From Cedecea neteri NBRC 105707 = ATCC 33855 (lineage in GTDB: Bacteria > Pseudomonadota > Gammaproteobacteria > Enterobacterales > Enterobacteriaceae), in contig NZ_BCTL01000008.1 in NCBI RefSeq assembly GCF_001571265.1, positions 1 to 64,000 on the forward strand: a stretch of DNA of 64,000 nucleotides, read 5' to 3'. This document shows positions 26,554 to 35,940 of this stretch, one piece after another. The position numbers were made by a program, and so were the translations under genes. The stretch's first letter is position 1. Each line of letters opens with the position of its first letter. The notes under the pieces are model-generated. The model was given only the letters and a program-made list of their open reading frames with translations. It searched no databases and was not told the DNA's origin.

Positions 26554-26567
26554 TTGATTTTAATCAA
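26554..26567. promoter_or_regulatory. Perfect FNR-box match upstream of cueP
   Basis: TTGAT-TTTA-ATCAA is an exact match to the FNR consensus TTGAT-N4-ATCAA, inside an 8-bp-arm palindrome (26552-26569). It sits about 92 bases upstream of the predicted cueP transcription start and downstream of the fimbrial operon. A site this far up could act as an auxiliary anaerobic activator site for cueP. Confidence 0.5.
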
Positions 26568-26607
26568 TTTCATCTGAAACCTTTGACGAGAAAGATTCCA
26601 GCTATAC

Positions 26608-27861
26608 CTAGTCCATTTGAGTATCGAAGATCAGCGTGACGTCCCCTTTCCAGACCGATCCGGGGGATTTCATCATTGTTTCAACGCCGGGTTTCCGGAC
26701 CTTGAAGTCAACCTGCGAGCGGCGCTGGTATACAATCTCTCCAGGAAAGGCAATGACATGTCCCGCGGGCGATGAATCCATCAACAGATTTCTGACTTCA
26801 CTTCCACTCTCCGTTTTATAACCCGGCAATGTGAGAGCAACCTCCAGCGGAATATCCTCTCCGGTGCCTTCATTTCTTAGCCCACATCCCGCCCCGGAAG
26901 GAATGGTGCATGTCATGTTTACGGTGAAACCGGAAGACGATGACAGCGTGAAAGGCACCTCTTTCCTGAGCGAGTCCGGCACACGGCCGCCGTTTCTCCA
27001 CTGGCCCCAGCCCCCTTTTGGGGCAAGGCTGACATTTTCGGTTCCGGGCGCAAAGTTAAGATAGAAAGCATGGCTGACAGTCGCCTTGATATTTATTTTG
27101 ATTTCACTGTCGGAGGTCTCCAGGGCATTAAAGTTAATATCGCCGCCATCACCCACAGAATAAACCACTTCCCCTTCGTACTCCCCCGAAGGAATACTTA
27201 ATGGATTGGGCACCATTAATGTGTAGCCAAAACTAAAATTGTCAATTCGGACGTCCCCTTTAAAGGGACGGCCATCATTAAGTTTCTTGTAGCAACTAAC
27301 ATTTCGTGCGGGCAATCTCCACCCATGCTTATAATAAACTGCACTAGCGCCCCCAGAACCCTGCAATCCATAACAGCCACCCGAAGGCTGAGTACCTGTA
27401 TTAGACATCGCGGAACCGAGATGGCCGCTGGCATTATCTAATCGGTTATGCTGCATACCAAAAAGAGTAAGGCGAAATATCCCCGTAATCATTTTCCCTG
27501 TTTTAATATCCTTTAATGTCACCTCCTTTCCTCTACCATCGAGTGAGATTGAGGTGTGATGACTGATCAAATCCGGGGAACTGCTATCAAAATATTTTCT
27601 CGCTGTTAGGTCAGGAATCAAAATACTGAACTCATCGCTACGGCAGAATGTTAAAAAATCAACACAAAACCCCGAAACTGGCGTGGTGTTCACAAAATTA
27701 TTCTTCTGCGGCTGCTGCAGGTCGGCAATAAACTCGGTAGTCACATCCACCGTGGCCGAGTTCGCTTTTGGTACTATGGCCAGGAAAAGCAGCGCGGACA
27801 GGGCAATTTTTTTTCTTGTGAAATATATTAATTTAATAACATCCTGCTGCCAGATTTTCAT
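26608..27861 (-). CDS. Class 5 fimbrial tip adhesin/minor subunit
   Basis: A 417-residue exported protein, last of a four-gene fimbrial operon. Signal peptide cut near KANSA-TVD. By position it corresponds to the tip subunit (CfaE/CooD/TcfD role) of class 5 pili: these have an adhesin domain, then a pilin-like domain, here plausibly from about residue 240 (SHAFYLNFAPGTENVSL) to the C-terminal DVTLIFDTQMD, which echoes the major pilin's NVTLMFDTVAKP. Its ATG overlaps the usher stop by one base. Receptor unknown. Confidence 0.82.
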   Translation of the reverse strand: MKIWQQDVIKLIYFTRKKIALSALLFLAIVPKANSATVDVTTEFIADLQQPQKNNFVNTTPVSGFCVDFLTFCRSDEFSILIPDLTARKYFDSSSPDLISHHTSISLDGRGKEVTLKDIKTGKMITGIFRLTLFGMQHNRLDNASGHLGSAMSNTGTQPSGGCYGLQGSGGASAVYYKHGWRLPARNVSCYKKLNDGRPFKGDVRIDNFSFGYTLMVPNPLSIPSGEYEGEVVYSVGDGGDINFNALETSDSEIKINIKATVSHAFYLNFAPGTENVSLAPKGGWGQWRNGGRVPDSLRKEVPFTLSSSSGFTVNMTCTIPSGAGCGLRNEGTGEDIPLEVALTLPGYKTESGSEVRNLLMDSSPAGHVIAFPGEIVYQRRSQVDFKVRKPGVETMMKSPGSVWKGDVTLIFDTQMD

Positions 27862-30350
27862 TATATGTCCTTATTATTGGCTGCCGTGCGGGAAGCTGCT
27901 TCTGTATTGCCCGCCAGCGGCAAGCCGTCGCAGGTCAGGTTGCCGAGAAAAATTATCTCTGCCTGGGTTTTCTGTGTCGTTGGATTCAGACGAATTTCAC
28001 ACTGGGATATCGACCGGTGCTCCACGGCCAGTACCGGATTGTTTTCGTGCACTTCAAGGGTGAACAACCCGTCAGGCTCTGTGACCGTTCTGCCCGCATG
28101 GTTCACTACGTGGGCACCGCCCAGGGCATGTCCGTCCCCGTCCACCAGACGCCCCATCACCGTCATCGTCTTCATCACTTTCACGGTATGGGCACTGACG
28201 CCGCCGCGAATATGCTGGTAGTTCAGGTATTCTGGTTCAACTTTCAGCGCAGGGGCTTCCGTACCGGGGAAGTCAATCTGCACGGTACCCGGTTTCCAGG
28301 CATCGACGGGGATGAAGTTCCTGCCCGGTTTGAGCGGTGCAGCGCCGCCGGGATAGAGCGCCACCAGCTCAGCGTTTTTATCGTCGGATGACACATCAAT
28401 TATCATGCCGCCACCCTGGTAGTTTGCCGCCTGTTTTGACATCACGGCGTGCCCTCCGCCAATGGCCAGCAGGCTGCCGGTATTAATGCCGCCCGACAGG
28501 CTGCTGTTAAGCGTCGAACTCTGCCCCCAGAACGAGCCAGCCAGCACCGGCGTGTCAAACTGGTTATAGGTACTGAAGCCCGCGCCGTGACGGTCCGCCG
28601 TCACCGTGGCCGTGGTCATTTTAACCGGCCCTTTATCCCAGGTCTGATTGACCGAGGCCGAGGTATACAGGTCACGGCTGCCGTTTGAGTCGGTGCGGCT
28701 GCCGAGGCTAATGTTCCCGCTACGTTTTTCGCCGCCCAGCGCAAAGCTGGCGGAAAGGCTCACGCCCCGGTTACGCAGAGAGCTGGTATTGCCGTAGGGC
28801 CGGTCAAAGGCGGCAAGTCGCCAGTTAATCGCGTTCCCCGCCAGCGTGGTGCGGGTATTAAAGCCCACGTCTGCCCCGATGCCGTTATTGCGACTTCTGT
28901 GCGTCAGCCGTGCGTTAAGACTGTTTTCACTGTTAAAACGCCAGGTGGTAGAGAGTGTGCTGCTGTGATCGATCGACGGCCTTGTAGTGTACCTGTAGGG
29001 TTCATCTTCACTGCGATACCAGCTGCGGCTGTGGCTCAGGGCCACGTTGCCCTGGGCGTGGGTCCATATCCCCTGGGTATCAAACCCGTAGCCCGTGATA
29101 TTGCTGCGCCAGACATTGCCGTATATCTGAACCGGCTCGGCCGCCTGCCAGTCCAGCGACACGCCGGTCTGCCGCTCTTTACCCGTTTTCTGCACGGCCA
29201 TGCCCACCGTCGCCAGTGGATGCAGCAGCCAGTTGACGCTGGCCCCGGCCGCCAGGTCGCCCTCATTGTCACGTTTGTCGCTGTTCCACAGCGTTTGCTG
29301 CTGCCCGGCGAACAGGTTGTAGCGCAGCCTCTGCCCTGGAGTACGCCAGCGCGTGGGCTTGTTAATGGTTTCCGTCACCCGGCTGCTTTCCCGCCCATCT
29401 TCCATGATGCGGATCTCAACCTCATAAATACCCGATGGCAGCGGCACGGTGTCCAGCATCTGCAGGCCAGGTTGTACAGGCTGCGAGTTTAGCAGGGTGC
29501 CATCGCGATAAATTTCGGCCACGCCTTCCCGGTTCGCGGTCACATAAAGAGGATAAAGCGCGGGGATATCTCCGCCCTTCAGCAAGGCGTCACTGCTGCC
29601 CGCCATCATGCCCGCTAGCGTGCTGATGCCGTTACCCGGCGTATAGGGCTGGCGCAGCAGGCCCTGGCTGTCCGGCGTGAACAGACCCGCGCGGAGAAAG
29701 TGTTGCTGAAATTCACGTTGAGCGTAGAGAGAGGTCATTGCATGGCGGGAGTAACTCCCCTGTCCGTCGCTCCGGGTCTGATCCTGCTGAAACTGGCTGG
29801 TGACCGTCCAGCTCCCCAGCGCGGCTTCGAGGCCTCCGTTCCAGCTCATCGTGGACTGTTTCTGGCTACCGCTGAGGTTGAGTTGGTTATTCAGCAGTAA
29901 TCCTGAATCTCCGCCTCCAGGCAGTGCGTACCAGTAATTCCCCTTTTCATTGCCCGGTTGCTGCGTGAGCAACACAAGGCGGGCATCGCTCAGGCTGTAG
30001 TCCGCCGCCAGCAGCCCCGGCGGACAATCATGCTGGCTACACTCCCCCAGCGTGACAAAGTTGCTGAATGACTTTAACCAGCGCTGGCGCTCGGCTTCCC
30101 CATACTCGCTGTCGCCGCTGTCGGTAAAGTGAATAATCCTGGCCCGGTTATCCTCCGTCACCATGATCATCGCATCGCCCAGCACCCGGTTATCCAGCAT
30201 GACACGTGCTGAAAGCGGGGCATTGAAGAAATGTGACCGGAAATCATCCGGCATGGAAGCGGCCTGGCTGACCAGCGTTACCGGTTGCGCCAGCGCATTC
30301 GTGCTACTGATAAGCAGCAGCGAGCCCGTCAATGGACGCAAAAAAGACAT
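27861..30350 (-). CDS. Class 5 (TcfC/CfaC-like) fimbrial usher
   Basis: An 829-residue outer-membrane usher through which subunits are assembled and secreted. Signal peptide ends NALA-QPV. It is of the alpha-type branch (TcfC/CooC/CfaC), distinct from FimD: short N-terminal domain, 24-strand barrel, plug region (REGVAEIYRDGTLLN) and a C-terminal domain rich in MTVMGRLVDGDGHALGGA-type repeats. ATG at 30350 has AGGTG 9 bases upstream; the GTG at 30362 would overlap that site. It follows the pilin gene across a strong hairpin. Confidence 0.92.
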   Translation of the reverse strand: MSFLRPLTGSLLLISSTNALAQPVTLVSQAASMPDDFRSHFFNAPLSARVMLDNRVLGDAMIMVTEDNRARIIHFTDSGDSEYGEAERQRWLKSFSNFVTLGECSQHDCPPGLLAADYSLSDARLVLLTQQPGNEKGNYWYALPGGGDSGLLLNNQLNLSGSQKQSTMSWNGGLEAALGSWTVTSQFQQDQTRSDGQGSYSRHAMTSLYAQREFQQHFLRAGLFTPDSQGLLRQPYTPGNGISTLAGMMAGSSDALLKGGDIPALYPLYVTANREGVAEIYRDGTLLNSQPVQPGLQMLDTVPLPSGIYEVEIRIMEDGRESSRVTETINKPTRWRTPGQRLRYNLFAGQQQTLWNSDKRDNEGDLAAGASVNWLLHPLATVGMAVQKTGKERQTGVSLDWQAAEPVQIYGNVWRSNITGYGFDTQGIWTHAQGNVALSHSRSWYRSEDEPYRYTTRPSIDHSSTLSTTWRFNSENSLNARLTHRSRNNGIGADVGFNTRTTLAGNAINWRLAAFDRPYGNTSSLRNRGVSLSASFALGGEKRSGNISLGSRTDSNGSRDLYTSASVNQTWDKGPVKMTTATVTADRHGAGFSTYNQFDTPVLAGSFWGQSSTLNSSLSGGINTGSLLAIGGGHAVMSKQAANYQGGGMIIDVSSDDKNAELVALYPGGAAPLKPGRNFIPVDAWKPGTVQIDFPGTEAPALKVEPEYLNYQHIRGGVSAHTVKVMKTMTVMGRLVDGDGHALGGAHVVNHAGRTVTEPDGLFTLEVHENNPVLAVEHRSISQCEIRLNPTTQKTQAEIIFLGNLTCDGLPLAGNTEAASRTAANNKDI

Positions 30351-30387
30351 AATGTCAGACACCTGAAATTAGGTTAACGAAAGGAGG

Positions 30388-30418
30388 GGAGAAAAGAGAC
30401 ATACCCTCTCTTTTCTCC
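30388..30418 (-). terminator. Intra-operon hairpin between major pilin and usher
   Basis: A perfect 12-bp stem (GGAGAAAAGAGA on the plus strand with its complement) and a 7-base loop, between the pilin and usher genes. On the minus-strand RNA it could partly terminate transcription or protect the pilin message, giving many more pilins than ushers. The stem itself supplies a pyrimidine-rich 3' arm. Confidence 0.7.
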
Positions 30419-30480
30419 AGGACATCACGGTAAATAACTGAACGGAACAAAAAGCGGCAAGCGCAGTCCGGTCTTTAGGA

Positions 30481-30969
30481 TCACGGTTTGGCGACGGTAT
30501 CGAACATCAGGGTTACGTTACCCATATAAGTGCCAGCGGCTGGCTTGCCGCCTGACACCTGGCTCACCGTCATGGTGGCCGTTTTCTCCGTTGCCGCTTC
30601 ACCTTCGGTATATAGCGTTACCGGTGAGCCAGAGCTAACCGGTAATAACTTGCCGGCAATATTGACCTGGAGGTCGATGGTATCCGTACCGCTGGCCGAG
30701 CTGAGGACAGGCTGCCCGGCGAGATAGGCCTGAATGCCCCCACTGTTGTTTTTCATCTGCAGCTGCTGAGAGAACGCATTCAGAGAATCATTAGCCGTGT
30801 TCCATGTCATTTGCTGCGTCTGTGCATCCCAGCCGTTAACCGGGGTAACATAAAAATCGGTGGCCGGAATAACGGCCTCTACGTTGAAATTAACCTGTGG
30901 AGTGTCAGCGTTAGCCACGGATGCCGCAGCCAGAAGAGCCGCCAGTAAAGTCATTTTTTTTGCGTGCAT
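30481..30969 (-). CDS. Class 5 major pilin (CS1/CblA-like)
   Basis: A 162-residue pilin with signal peptide (cut at VANA-DTP) and a CS1/cable-pilus-like sequence: VNFNVEAVIPATDFYVTP near the mature N-terminus, IDLQVNIAGKLL in the middle and GNVTLMFDTVAKP at the end. No Cys pair, unlike type 1 pilins, as expected for class 5. AAGGAT precedes the ATG. Second gene of the operon (chaperone, pilin, usher, tip), the tcfABCD order of Salmonella. Confidence 0.9.
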   Translation of the reverse strand: MHAKKMTLLAALLAAASVANADTPQVNFNVEAVIPATDFYVTPVNGWDAQTQQMTWNTANDSLNAFSQQLQMKNNSGGIQAYLAGQPVLSSASGTDTIDLQVNIAGKLLPVSSGSPVTLYTEGEAATEKTATMTVSQVSGGKPAAGTYMGNVTLMFDTVAKP

Positions 30970-31012
30970 AGGTAGATCCTTTTAATAATAAATAGAACAA
31001 CGTTGTTTCAAG

Positions 31013-31789
31013 TTACAAACCTGATTTCAGCGTCTTTTTTTGACTGCCTTCGGTCAGCGTGTAATGCCAGATTTTTTGCGGCACAATGTCCCGCTCCAGA
31101 CTCCGGCCTGGTCTTAATTGAATATTGGCGGGGGCGTTACAATTTTTAAGGTTTATATCGCAGGATTTCAGACCCGCAATAACAACAGAGGCGTTACCGT
31201 AATTACTGATGCGAAGCGTGTTTCCTTTCTCAGTAATCTGCGTATCAAAATGAACCTTATCAGGCTGAACGGTAACGATGGTGCCAAAGCCGGTCATTAC
31301 CGCGACACTGGCATTAATGGTACTTTGGTATTTATTGATTTCATCTTTATTGAGTGCAAACTCGTCCATATTCTTTGGCATCACGGGGATATAACGTACG
31401 CGATAATAAGCTTCTTTATCACGAGGTCCGGTAATAACCAGCCTGTTGGTTTGCATTCCTCCCGCAGGAATAATTAATCGTGGGGGTGAGGAGATAATCC
31501 CCGATCCCTTTCCATTAATAATGGCCTCATTATCAAGTGGAACCTCCTCTGCCGGGGCTTGCCCTTTGTAAACTATTTCACTGACCGTGACGCGCACAAA
31601 GGCTGTGGCATCGCCGGTGTTATAAATGCGTTTAGCGAGCGTGTTCTTACCAGAATAAACGTACTCGTTTAACGCCCCTACGTTAATCGCCGGGCCGGCA
31701 ATCACGGGCGCAGACATAGTTACCAGCGTCAGAGACGCTGCAACAAACAGGATGTTTTTTTTAAGGCACGTCGTTTTGCTGGAAGACAT
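31013..31789 (-). CDS. Class 5 fimbrial periplasmic chaperone
   Basis: A 258-residue chaperone with two immunoglobulin-like domains that completes pilin folds by strand donation. Signal peptide cut near PVIA-GPA. Conserved features include the RIYNTGDATAFVRVTV strand and YYRVRYIPVMPKN. ATG chosen at MSSSKTTC; a longer start at 31852 adds 21 residues before the signal peptide and is unlikely. First gene of the operon; the 750-base AT-rich region upstream must hold its promoter. Confidence 0.88.
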   Translation of the reverse strand: MSSSKTTCLKKNILFVAASLTLVTMSAPVIAGPAINVGALNEYVYSGKNTLAKRIYNTGDATAFVRVTVSEIVYKGQAPAEEVPLDNEAIINGKGSGIISSPPRLIIPAGGMQTNRLVITGPRDKEAYYRVRYIPVMPKNMDEFALNKDEINKYQSTINASVAVMTGFGTIVTVQPDKVHFDTQITEKGNTLRISNYGNASVVIAGLKSCDINLKNCNAPANIQLRPGRSLERDIVPQKIWHYTLTEGSQKKTLKSGL

Positions 31790-32311
31790 AATAACACCAC
31801 GGAATAATCTTGAATTTCGAGGTGCATCATCGGCAGATTGCAGCGACCACACAACTCAAACCGCCTTAATTAAGGAAAGAAATAATAAAAATAAGATTAA
31901 TTAATCATTATTATCCATGGTTAAGTAATTGTTTTTTAATCATAAAAAACGCCACCCACCCCACCAATACAACATATCATCATGCAGATATTAATAATAA
32001 AGTGCATTTGGAATAACAAAAACAAGAGGAAAAACACCCCACTCACCAATTCATTACCACAAGCAATAGATTCATTGCGAAAAACAGCCCGTCACTATAT
32101 TTTAAAATAAAACCAGGAATGATATTTAATTCACAAACGTAGAGGCAGACCTGTTACCAGGGTCTAAGACGCACAAAACATTATTAGCTTTTACATAAAA
32201 AACCATCAACCCATATGGTTAAAAACATTTAATCTTTAATTGCACGTTTAATTTACTCACATCACTCCGGAAAGCATTGGCAGGCAGGGTTAATATTATG
32301 CCCTACGCCAA

Positions 32312-32327
32312 CGAGATCTAAATCACA
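32312..32327. promoter_or_regulatory. CRP-like site upstream of btsT
   Basis: CGAGATCTAAATCACA matches 13 of 16 bases of the TGTGA-N6-TCACA CRP core. It lies 36 bases before the BtsR-like repeats. E. coli btsT is under catabolite control, which makes the site credible. Confidence 0.5.
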
Positions 32328-32355
32328 CTTTTCAGTGAGTTAGCGACAGGTAAAA

Positions 32356-32383
32356 ACCGCTTAGCCTGTCCCACAACCGCTTA
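32356..32383 (+). promoter_or_regulatory. BtsR-type direct repeats upstream of btsT
   Basis: ACCGCTTA occurs twice with a 12-base spacer (32356-32363 and 32376-32383). The E. coli BtsR (YehT) motif, as I recall it, is ACC[G/A]CT[C/T]A twice with a spacer of about 13. LytTR regulators bind such direct repeats upstream of the -35 region. The btsR gene itself is encoded 3.5 kb away. Confidence 0.75.
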
Positions 32384-32537
32384 TTCCTGAATACGACCAC
32401 TCGGCCACTCTTTTTCCTCTCTTGCCGCGAAAAACGTCACGCTATGGCTGGGCTATTTTTATGCCCTTCTTTTACAACAACCAGGTTCAGCGAGACGGCG
32501 AACAGGCATGACGCCGGGGCTGACAAACGGATGAATT

Positions 32538-34691
32538 ATGAATAAAAATAAATTTCTCAAACATATACCCTGGGTAATTCTGGGTATCATCGGGGCCTGC
32601 TGTCTGGCCGTCGTCGCCCTGCGACGGGGGGAACACATCAGCGCCCTGTGGATAGTTGTCGCCTCGGTGTCGGTCTATCTGGTGGCCTATCGCTACTACA
32701 GCCTCTACATCGCCCAAAAGGTGATGAAGCTGGATCCTACTCGCGCCACACCGGCCGTTATCAATAACGACGGCCTGAACTATGTCCCAACCAACCGTAA
32801 CGTTCTGTTTGGCCACCACTTCGCGGCAATTGCCGGCGCGGGGCCGCTGGTCGGCCCGGTTCTGGCGGCGCAAATGGGCTATTTGCCCGGCGTACTGTGG
32901 CTGCTGGCGGGCGTCGTGCTGGCCGGGGCGGTACAGGACTTTATGGTGCTGTTTATCTCCTCGCGCCGCAACGGGGCTTCCCTTGGCGAGATGATCAAAG
33001 AAGAGATGGGCCCAGTGCCGGGCACCATTGCCCTGTTCGGTTGCTTCCTGATCATGATTATTATTCTGGCCGTGCTGGCACTTATCGTGGTGAAAGCGCT
33101 GGCGGAGAGTCCGTGGGGCGTCTTTACCGTTTGCTCGACGGTGCCGATTGCCCTGTTTATGGGCATTTATATGCGCTTTATTCGTCCAGGCCGGGTCGGT
33201 GAAGTGTCCGTTATTGGTATTGTGCTGCTGGTCGCCTCGATTTACTTCGGCGGCGTGATTGCCCATGACCCGTACTGGGGCCCGGCGCTGACCTTTAAAG
33301 ACACCACTATTACCTTTACCCTGATAGGCTATGCCTTTGTCTCCGCCCTGCTGCCGGTCTGGCTGATCCTCGCCCCGCGCGACTACCTGGCTACATTCCT
33401 GAAAATCGGCGTTATCGTCGGCCTGGCGATTGGGATTGTTATCCTCAATCCTGAGCTGAAAATGCCGGCGATTACCCAGTACGTGGACGGCACCGGCCCG
33501 CTGTGGAAAGGCGCTCTGTTCCCGTTCCTGTTTATCACCATTGCCTGCGGCGCAGTATCCGGTTTCCACGCGCTTATCGCCTCCGGCACCACGCCAAAAC
33601 TGCTGGCCTGTGAAACCGACGCTCGCTTTATTGGCTACGGCGCGATGCTGATGGAGTCCTTTGTGGCGGTAATGGCGCTGGTTGCGGCCTCCATTATCGA
33701 ACCGGGCCTCTACTTCGCGATGAACACGCCACCGGCGGGGCTGGGTATTACCATGCCAAACCTGCATGAACTGGGTGGTGAAAACGCCCCGATGATTCTG
33801 GCGCAGCTGAAAGATGTCACCGCTCATGCGGCGGCAACCGTCAGCTCCTGGGGCTTCGTGATTTCTCCTGAGCAGATCCTGCAAACGGCGAAAGACATCG
33901 GTGAGCCTTCCGTGCTTAACCGCGCAGGCGGTGCCCCTACGCTTGCCGTCGGTATTGCACATGTGTTCCACAAAATTGTGCCGGTAGCCGACATGGGCTT
34001 CTGGTACCACTTCGGTATTCTGTTTGAAGCACTGTTTATTCTTACCGCGCTGGATGCTGGTACCCGCTCTGGCCGCTTTATGCTGCAGGATCTGCTGGGG
34101 AACTTTATCCCGTTCCTGAAGAAAACCGACTCGCTGGTCGCAGGCATCATCGGCACGGCGGGTTGCGTAGGGCTTTGGGGTTACCTGCTGTATCAGGGCG
34201 TGGTCGATCCGCTGGGCGGCGTTAAGAGCCTGTGGCCGCTGTTCGGCATCTCCAACCAGATGCTGGCGGCCGTCGCATTAGTGCTGGCAACCGTGGTGCT
34301 GGTGAAGATGAAACGTACCCAGTACATTTGGGTGACCGTGGTGCCTGCGGTCTGGCTGCTTATCTGCACCACCTGGGCGCTGGGCCTGAAGTTGTTCAGC
34401 AGCAACCCTCAGATGGAAGGCTTCTTCTTCATGGCCAACCAGTATAAGGCGCGCATCGCCGCGGGCGGGGCCGATCTCACTGCCCAGGAAGTCGCCAATA
34501 TGAACCATATTGTGGTCAACAACTACACCAACGCGGGCCTGAGCATTTTGTTCCTGGTGGTGGTTTACAGCATCATTTTCTACGGTATTAAAGCCTGGAA
34601 AGAGGCGCGTAAATCCGACCAGCCGACGGACAAAGAAACGCCATACCAGCCGGTGCCGAAAGAAGGTATTAAGATTTCTTCCGGCCACTGA
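32538..34691 (+). CDS. btsT: BtsT, pyruvate/H+ symporter
   Basis: A 717-residue CstA-family inner-membrane transporter, nearly the same as E. coli BtsT/YjiY (716). Long runs are shared, for example HIPWVILGIIGA near the start and LLGNFIPFLKKTDSLVAG further on. About 16-18 TM helices. It takes up pyruvate with high specificity and is induced through BtsSR when nutrients fall. Start agrees with E. coli. CRP-like and BtsR-like sites lie upstream, and a terminator-like hairpin separates it from yjiX. Confidence 0.97.
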   Translation: MNKNKFLKHIPWVILGIIGACCLAVVALRRGEHISALWIVVASVSVYLVAYRYYSLYIAQKVMKLDPTRATPAVINNDGLNYVPTNRNVLFGHHFAAIAGAGPLVGPVLAAQMGYLPGVLWLLAGVVLAGAVQDFMVLFISSRRNGASLGEMIKEEMGPVPGTIALFGCFLIMIIILAVLALIVVKALAESPWGVFTVCSTVPIALFMGIYMRFIRPGRVGEVSVIGIVLLVASIYFGGVIAHDPYWGPALTFKDTTITFTLIGYAFVSALLPVWLILAPRDYLATFLKIGVIVGLAIGIVILNPELKMPAITQYVDGTGPLWKGALFPFLFITIACGAVSGFHALIASGTTPKLLACETDARFIGYGAMLMESFVAVMALVAASIIEPGLYFAMNTPPAGLGITMPNLHELGGENAPMILAQLKDVTAHAAATVSSWGFVISPEQILQTAKDIGEPSVLNRAGGAPTLAVGIAHVFHKIVPVADMGFWYHFGILFEALFILTALDAGTRSGRFMLQDLLGNFIPFLKKTDSLVAGIIGTAGCVGLWGYLLYQGVVDPLGGVKSLWPLFGISNQMLAAVALVLATVVLVKMKRTQYIWVTVVPAVWLLICTTWALGLKLFSSNPQMEGFFFMANQYKARIAAGGADLTAQEVANMNHIVVNNYTNAGLSILFLVVVYSIIFYGIKAWKEARKSDQPTDKETPYQPVPKEGIKISSGH

Positions 34692-34705
34692 TTGCAACAT
34701 CTGAC

Positions 34706-34727
34706 AGCCCCACATTAGTGGGGCTTT
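34706..34727 (+). terminator. Terminator/attenuator between btsT and yjiX
   Basis: Perfect 8-bp stem AGCCCCAC/GTGGGGCT, ATTA loop, TTT tail, 14 bases after the btsT stop. Since yjiX follows at once, it probably lets only part of the transcripts through. Confidence 0.8.
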
Positions 34728-34747
34728 AATCACTTAAGGAGCGGCGG

Positions 34748-34951
34748 ATGTTTGATAACTTAGGCGCTGCAAAAAAATACCTCGGCCAGGCGGCGAGAAT
34801 GCTCGTTGGCATCCCGGACTACGACACTTACGTGCTGCACATGCAGACGAACCACCCGGACCAGCCGCCCATGAGCTATAAAGAATTCTTCCGGGAACGC
34901 CAGCAGGCGCGCTACGGCGGAGACGGTAAAGGCGGCATGCGCTGCTGTTAA
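34748..34951 (+). CDS. yjiX: YjiX, small YbdD/YjiX family protein
   Basis: A 67-residue cytoplasmic protein of the YbdD/YjiX family, which always accompanies CstA-type transporters. Conserved parts are seen: [37 protein letters not shown] and the final CC. A strong AAGGAG site precedes the ATG. Function not established; co-occurrence suggests it modulates the transporter. Confidence 0.95.
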   Translation: MFDNLGAAKKYLGQAARMLVGIPDYDTYVLHMQTNHPDQPPMSYKEFFRERQQARYGGDGKGGMRCC

Positions 34952-34964
34952 CAGGAAAAATGCG

Positions 34965-35930
34965 ATGACACCAATTGCAGTAACCGTATTAACTGGCTTT
35001 CTGGGTGCAGGGAAAACCACCCTGTTACGCCATATCCTGCATACCCAGCAGGACGAGAAGATCGCCGTCATTGAAAATGAATTTGGCGAAACGCCTATCG
35101 ACAGTCAGCTGATTGGCGACCGCGCCACCCGGATTACAACCCTAAGCAACGGCTGCATCTGCTGCACGCGATCGAGCGAGCTGGAAGATGCTCTGCTGGA
35201 TCTTCTGGATAGCCGCGACAAAGGCGAAATTCACTTCGGCAGGCTTATTGTAGAATGTACGGGCATGGCCGACCCCGGCCCTATCCTGCAGGCGTTTTTT
35301 GCCCATGAAATCATCTGTGAACGCTACCTGCTCGACGGCGTAATAACCCTGGTCGACGCGGTACACGCCGACTCCCAGCTGGATCAGTTCCCGCTCGCCC
35401 AGTCGCAAATCGGCTACGCCGACCGCGTTTTACTGACCAAAACCGATGTAGCCGGTGAATCCGCTGATTTGATCGAACGCCTGCAGCGTATTAACGCGCG
35501 CGCCCCGGTTTACCCTATCCTGCATGGCAATATCGATCTTGCGCTGCTGTTTAACACCCGCGGCTTTATGCTGGAAGAAAATGTTGTGGCGGCGAAGCCT
35601 CGCTTCCACCGCATTGCCCCGCAACAAAATGAAGTCTCATCCATTGTGGTGACGCTGGACTATCCGGTTGCGCTGTCCGCCGTCTCTGCCGTGATGGAGA
35701 ATCTGCTTTCCGGCTTCGCCAATAACCTGCTCCGCTATAAAGGTATGCTGTGGATTGAAGACCAGCCCTGTCGCCTGCTGTTTCAGGGCGTGCAGCGCCT
35801 TTACAGCGCCGACTGGGACCGCGAGTGGCAGCAGGACGAAACGCCGGAGAGCACGCTGGTGTTCATCGGCGTGTCGCTGCCGGAGGCCGAAATCCGAGAC
35901 GCTTTTGCCGGATTAAAACCAGCCGCGTAG
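34965..35930 (+). CDS. yjiA: YjiA, COG0523 GTPase
   Basis: A 321-residue G3E-family P-loop GTPase related to metallochaperones such as CobW and ZNG1. Walker A is GFLGAGKT (11-18) and the metal-binding CxCC motif is GCICC (C64, C66, C67). E. coli YjiA binds zinc, cobalt or nickel, and metal binding affects GTP hydrolysis. It follows yjiX by 13 bases, in the conserved btsT-yjiX-yjiA order, and converges on btsR with 10 bases between the stops. Confidence 0.95.
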   Translation: MTPIAVTVLTGFLGAGKTTLLRHILHTQQDEKIAVIENEFGETPIDSQLIGDRATRITTLSNGCICCTRSSELEDALLDLLDSRDKGEIHFGRLIVECTGMADPGPILQAFFAHEIICERYLLDGVITLVDAVHADSQLDQFPLAQSQIGYADRVLLTKTDVAGESADLIERLQRINARAPVYPILHGNIDLALLFNTRGFMLEENVVAAKPRFHRIAPQQNEVSSIVVTLDYPVALSAVSAVMENLLSGFANNLLRYKGMLWIEDQPCRLLFQGVQRLYSADWDREWQQDETPESTLVFIGVSLPEAEIRDAFAGLKPAA

Positions 35931-35940
35931 AGCAATAACC

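Larger units (their letters stand above)
31790..32537. other. AT-rich intergenic region between the class 5 fimbrial operon and btsT
   Basis: No gene is recognised. The left two thirds (to about 32280) are markedly AT-rich, typical of silenced fimbrial promoters. The right third holds the btsT control region, with a CRP-like site and a pair of BtsR-like repeats. Confidence 0.6.

Noticed and set aside
32487-34010. 507-codon open frame on the minus strand inside btsT
   Set aside because: It is the shadow of a well-conserved transporter gene; its translation is rich in His, Arg, Gln and Gly with no recognisable domain.
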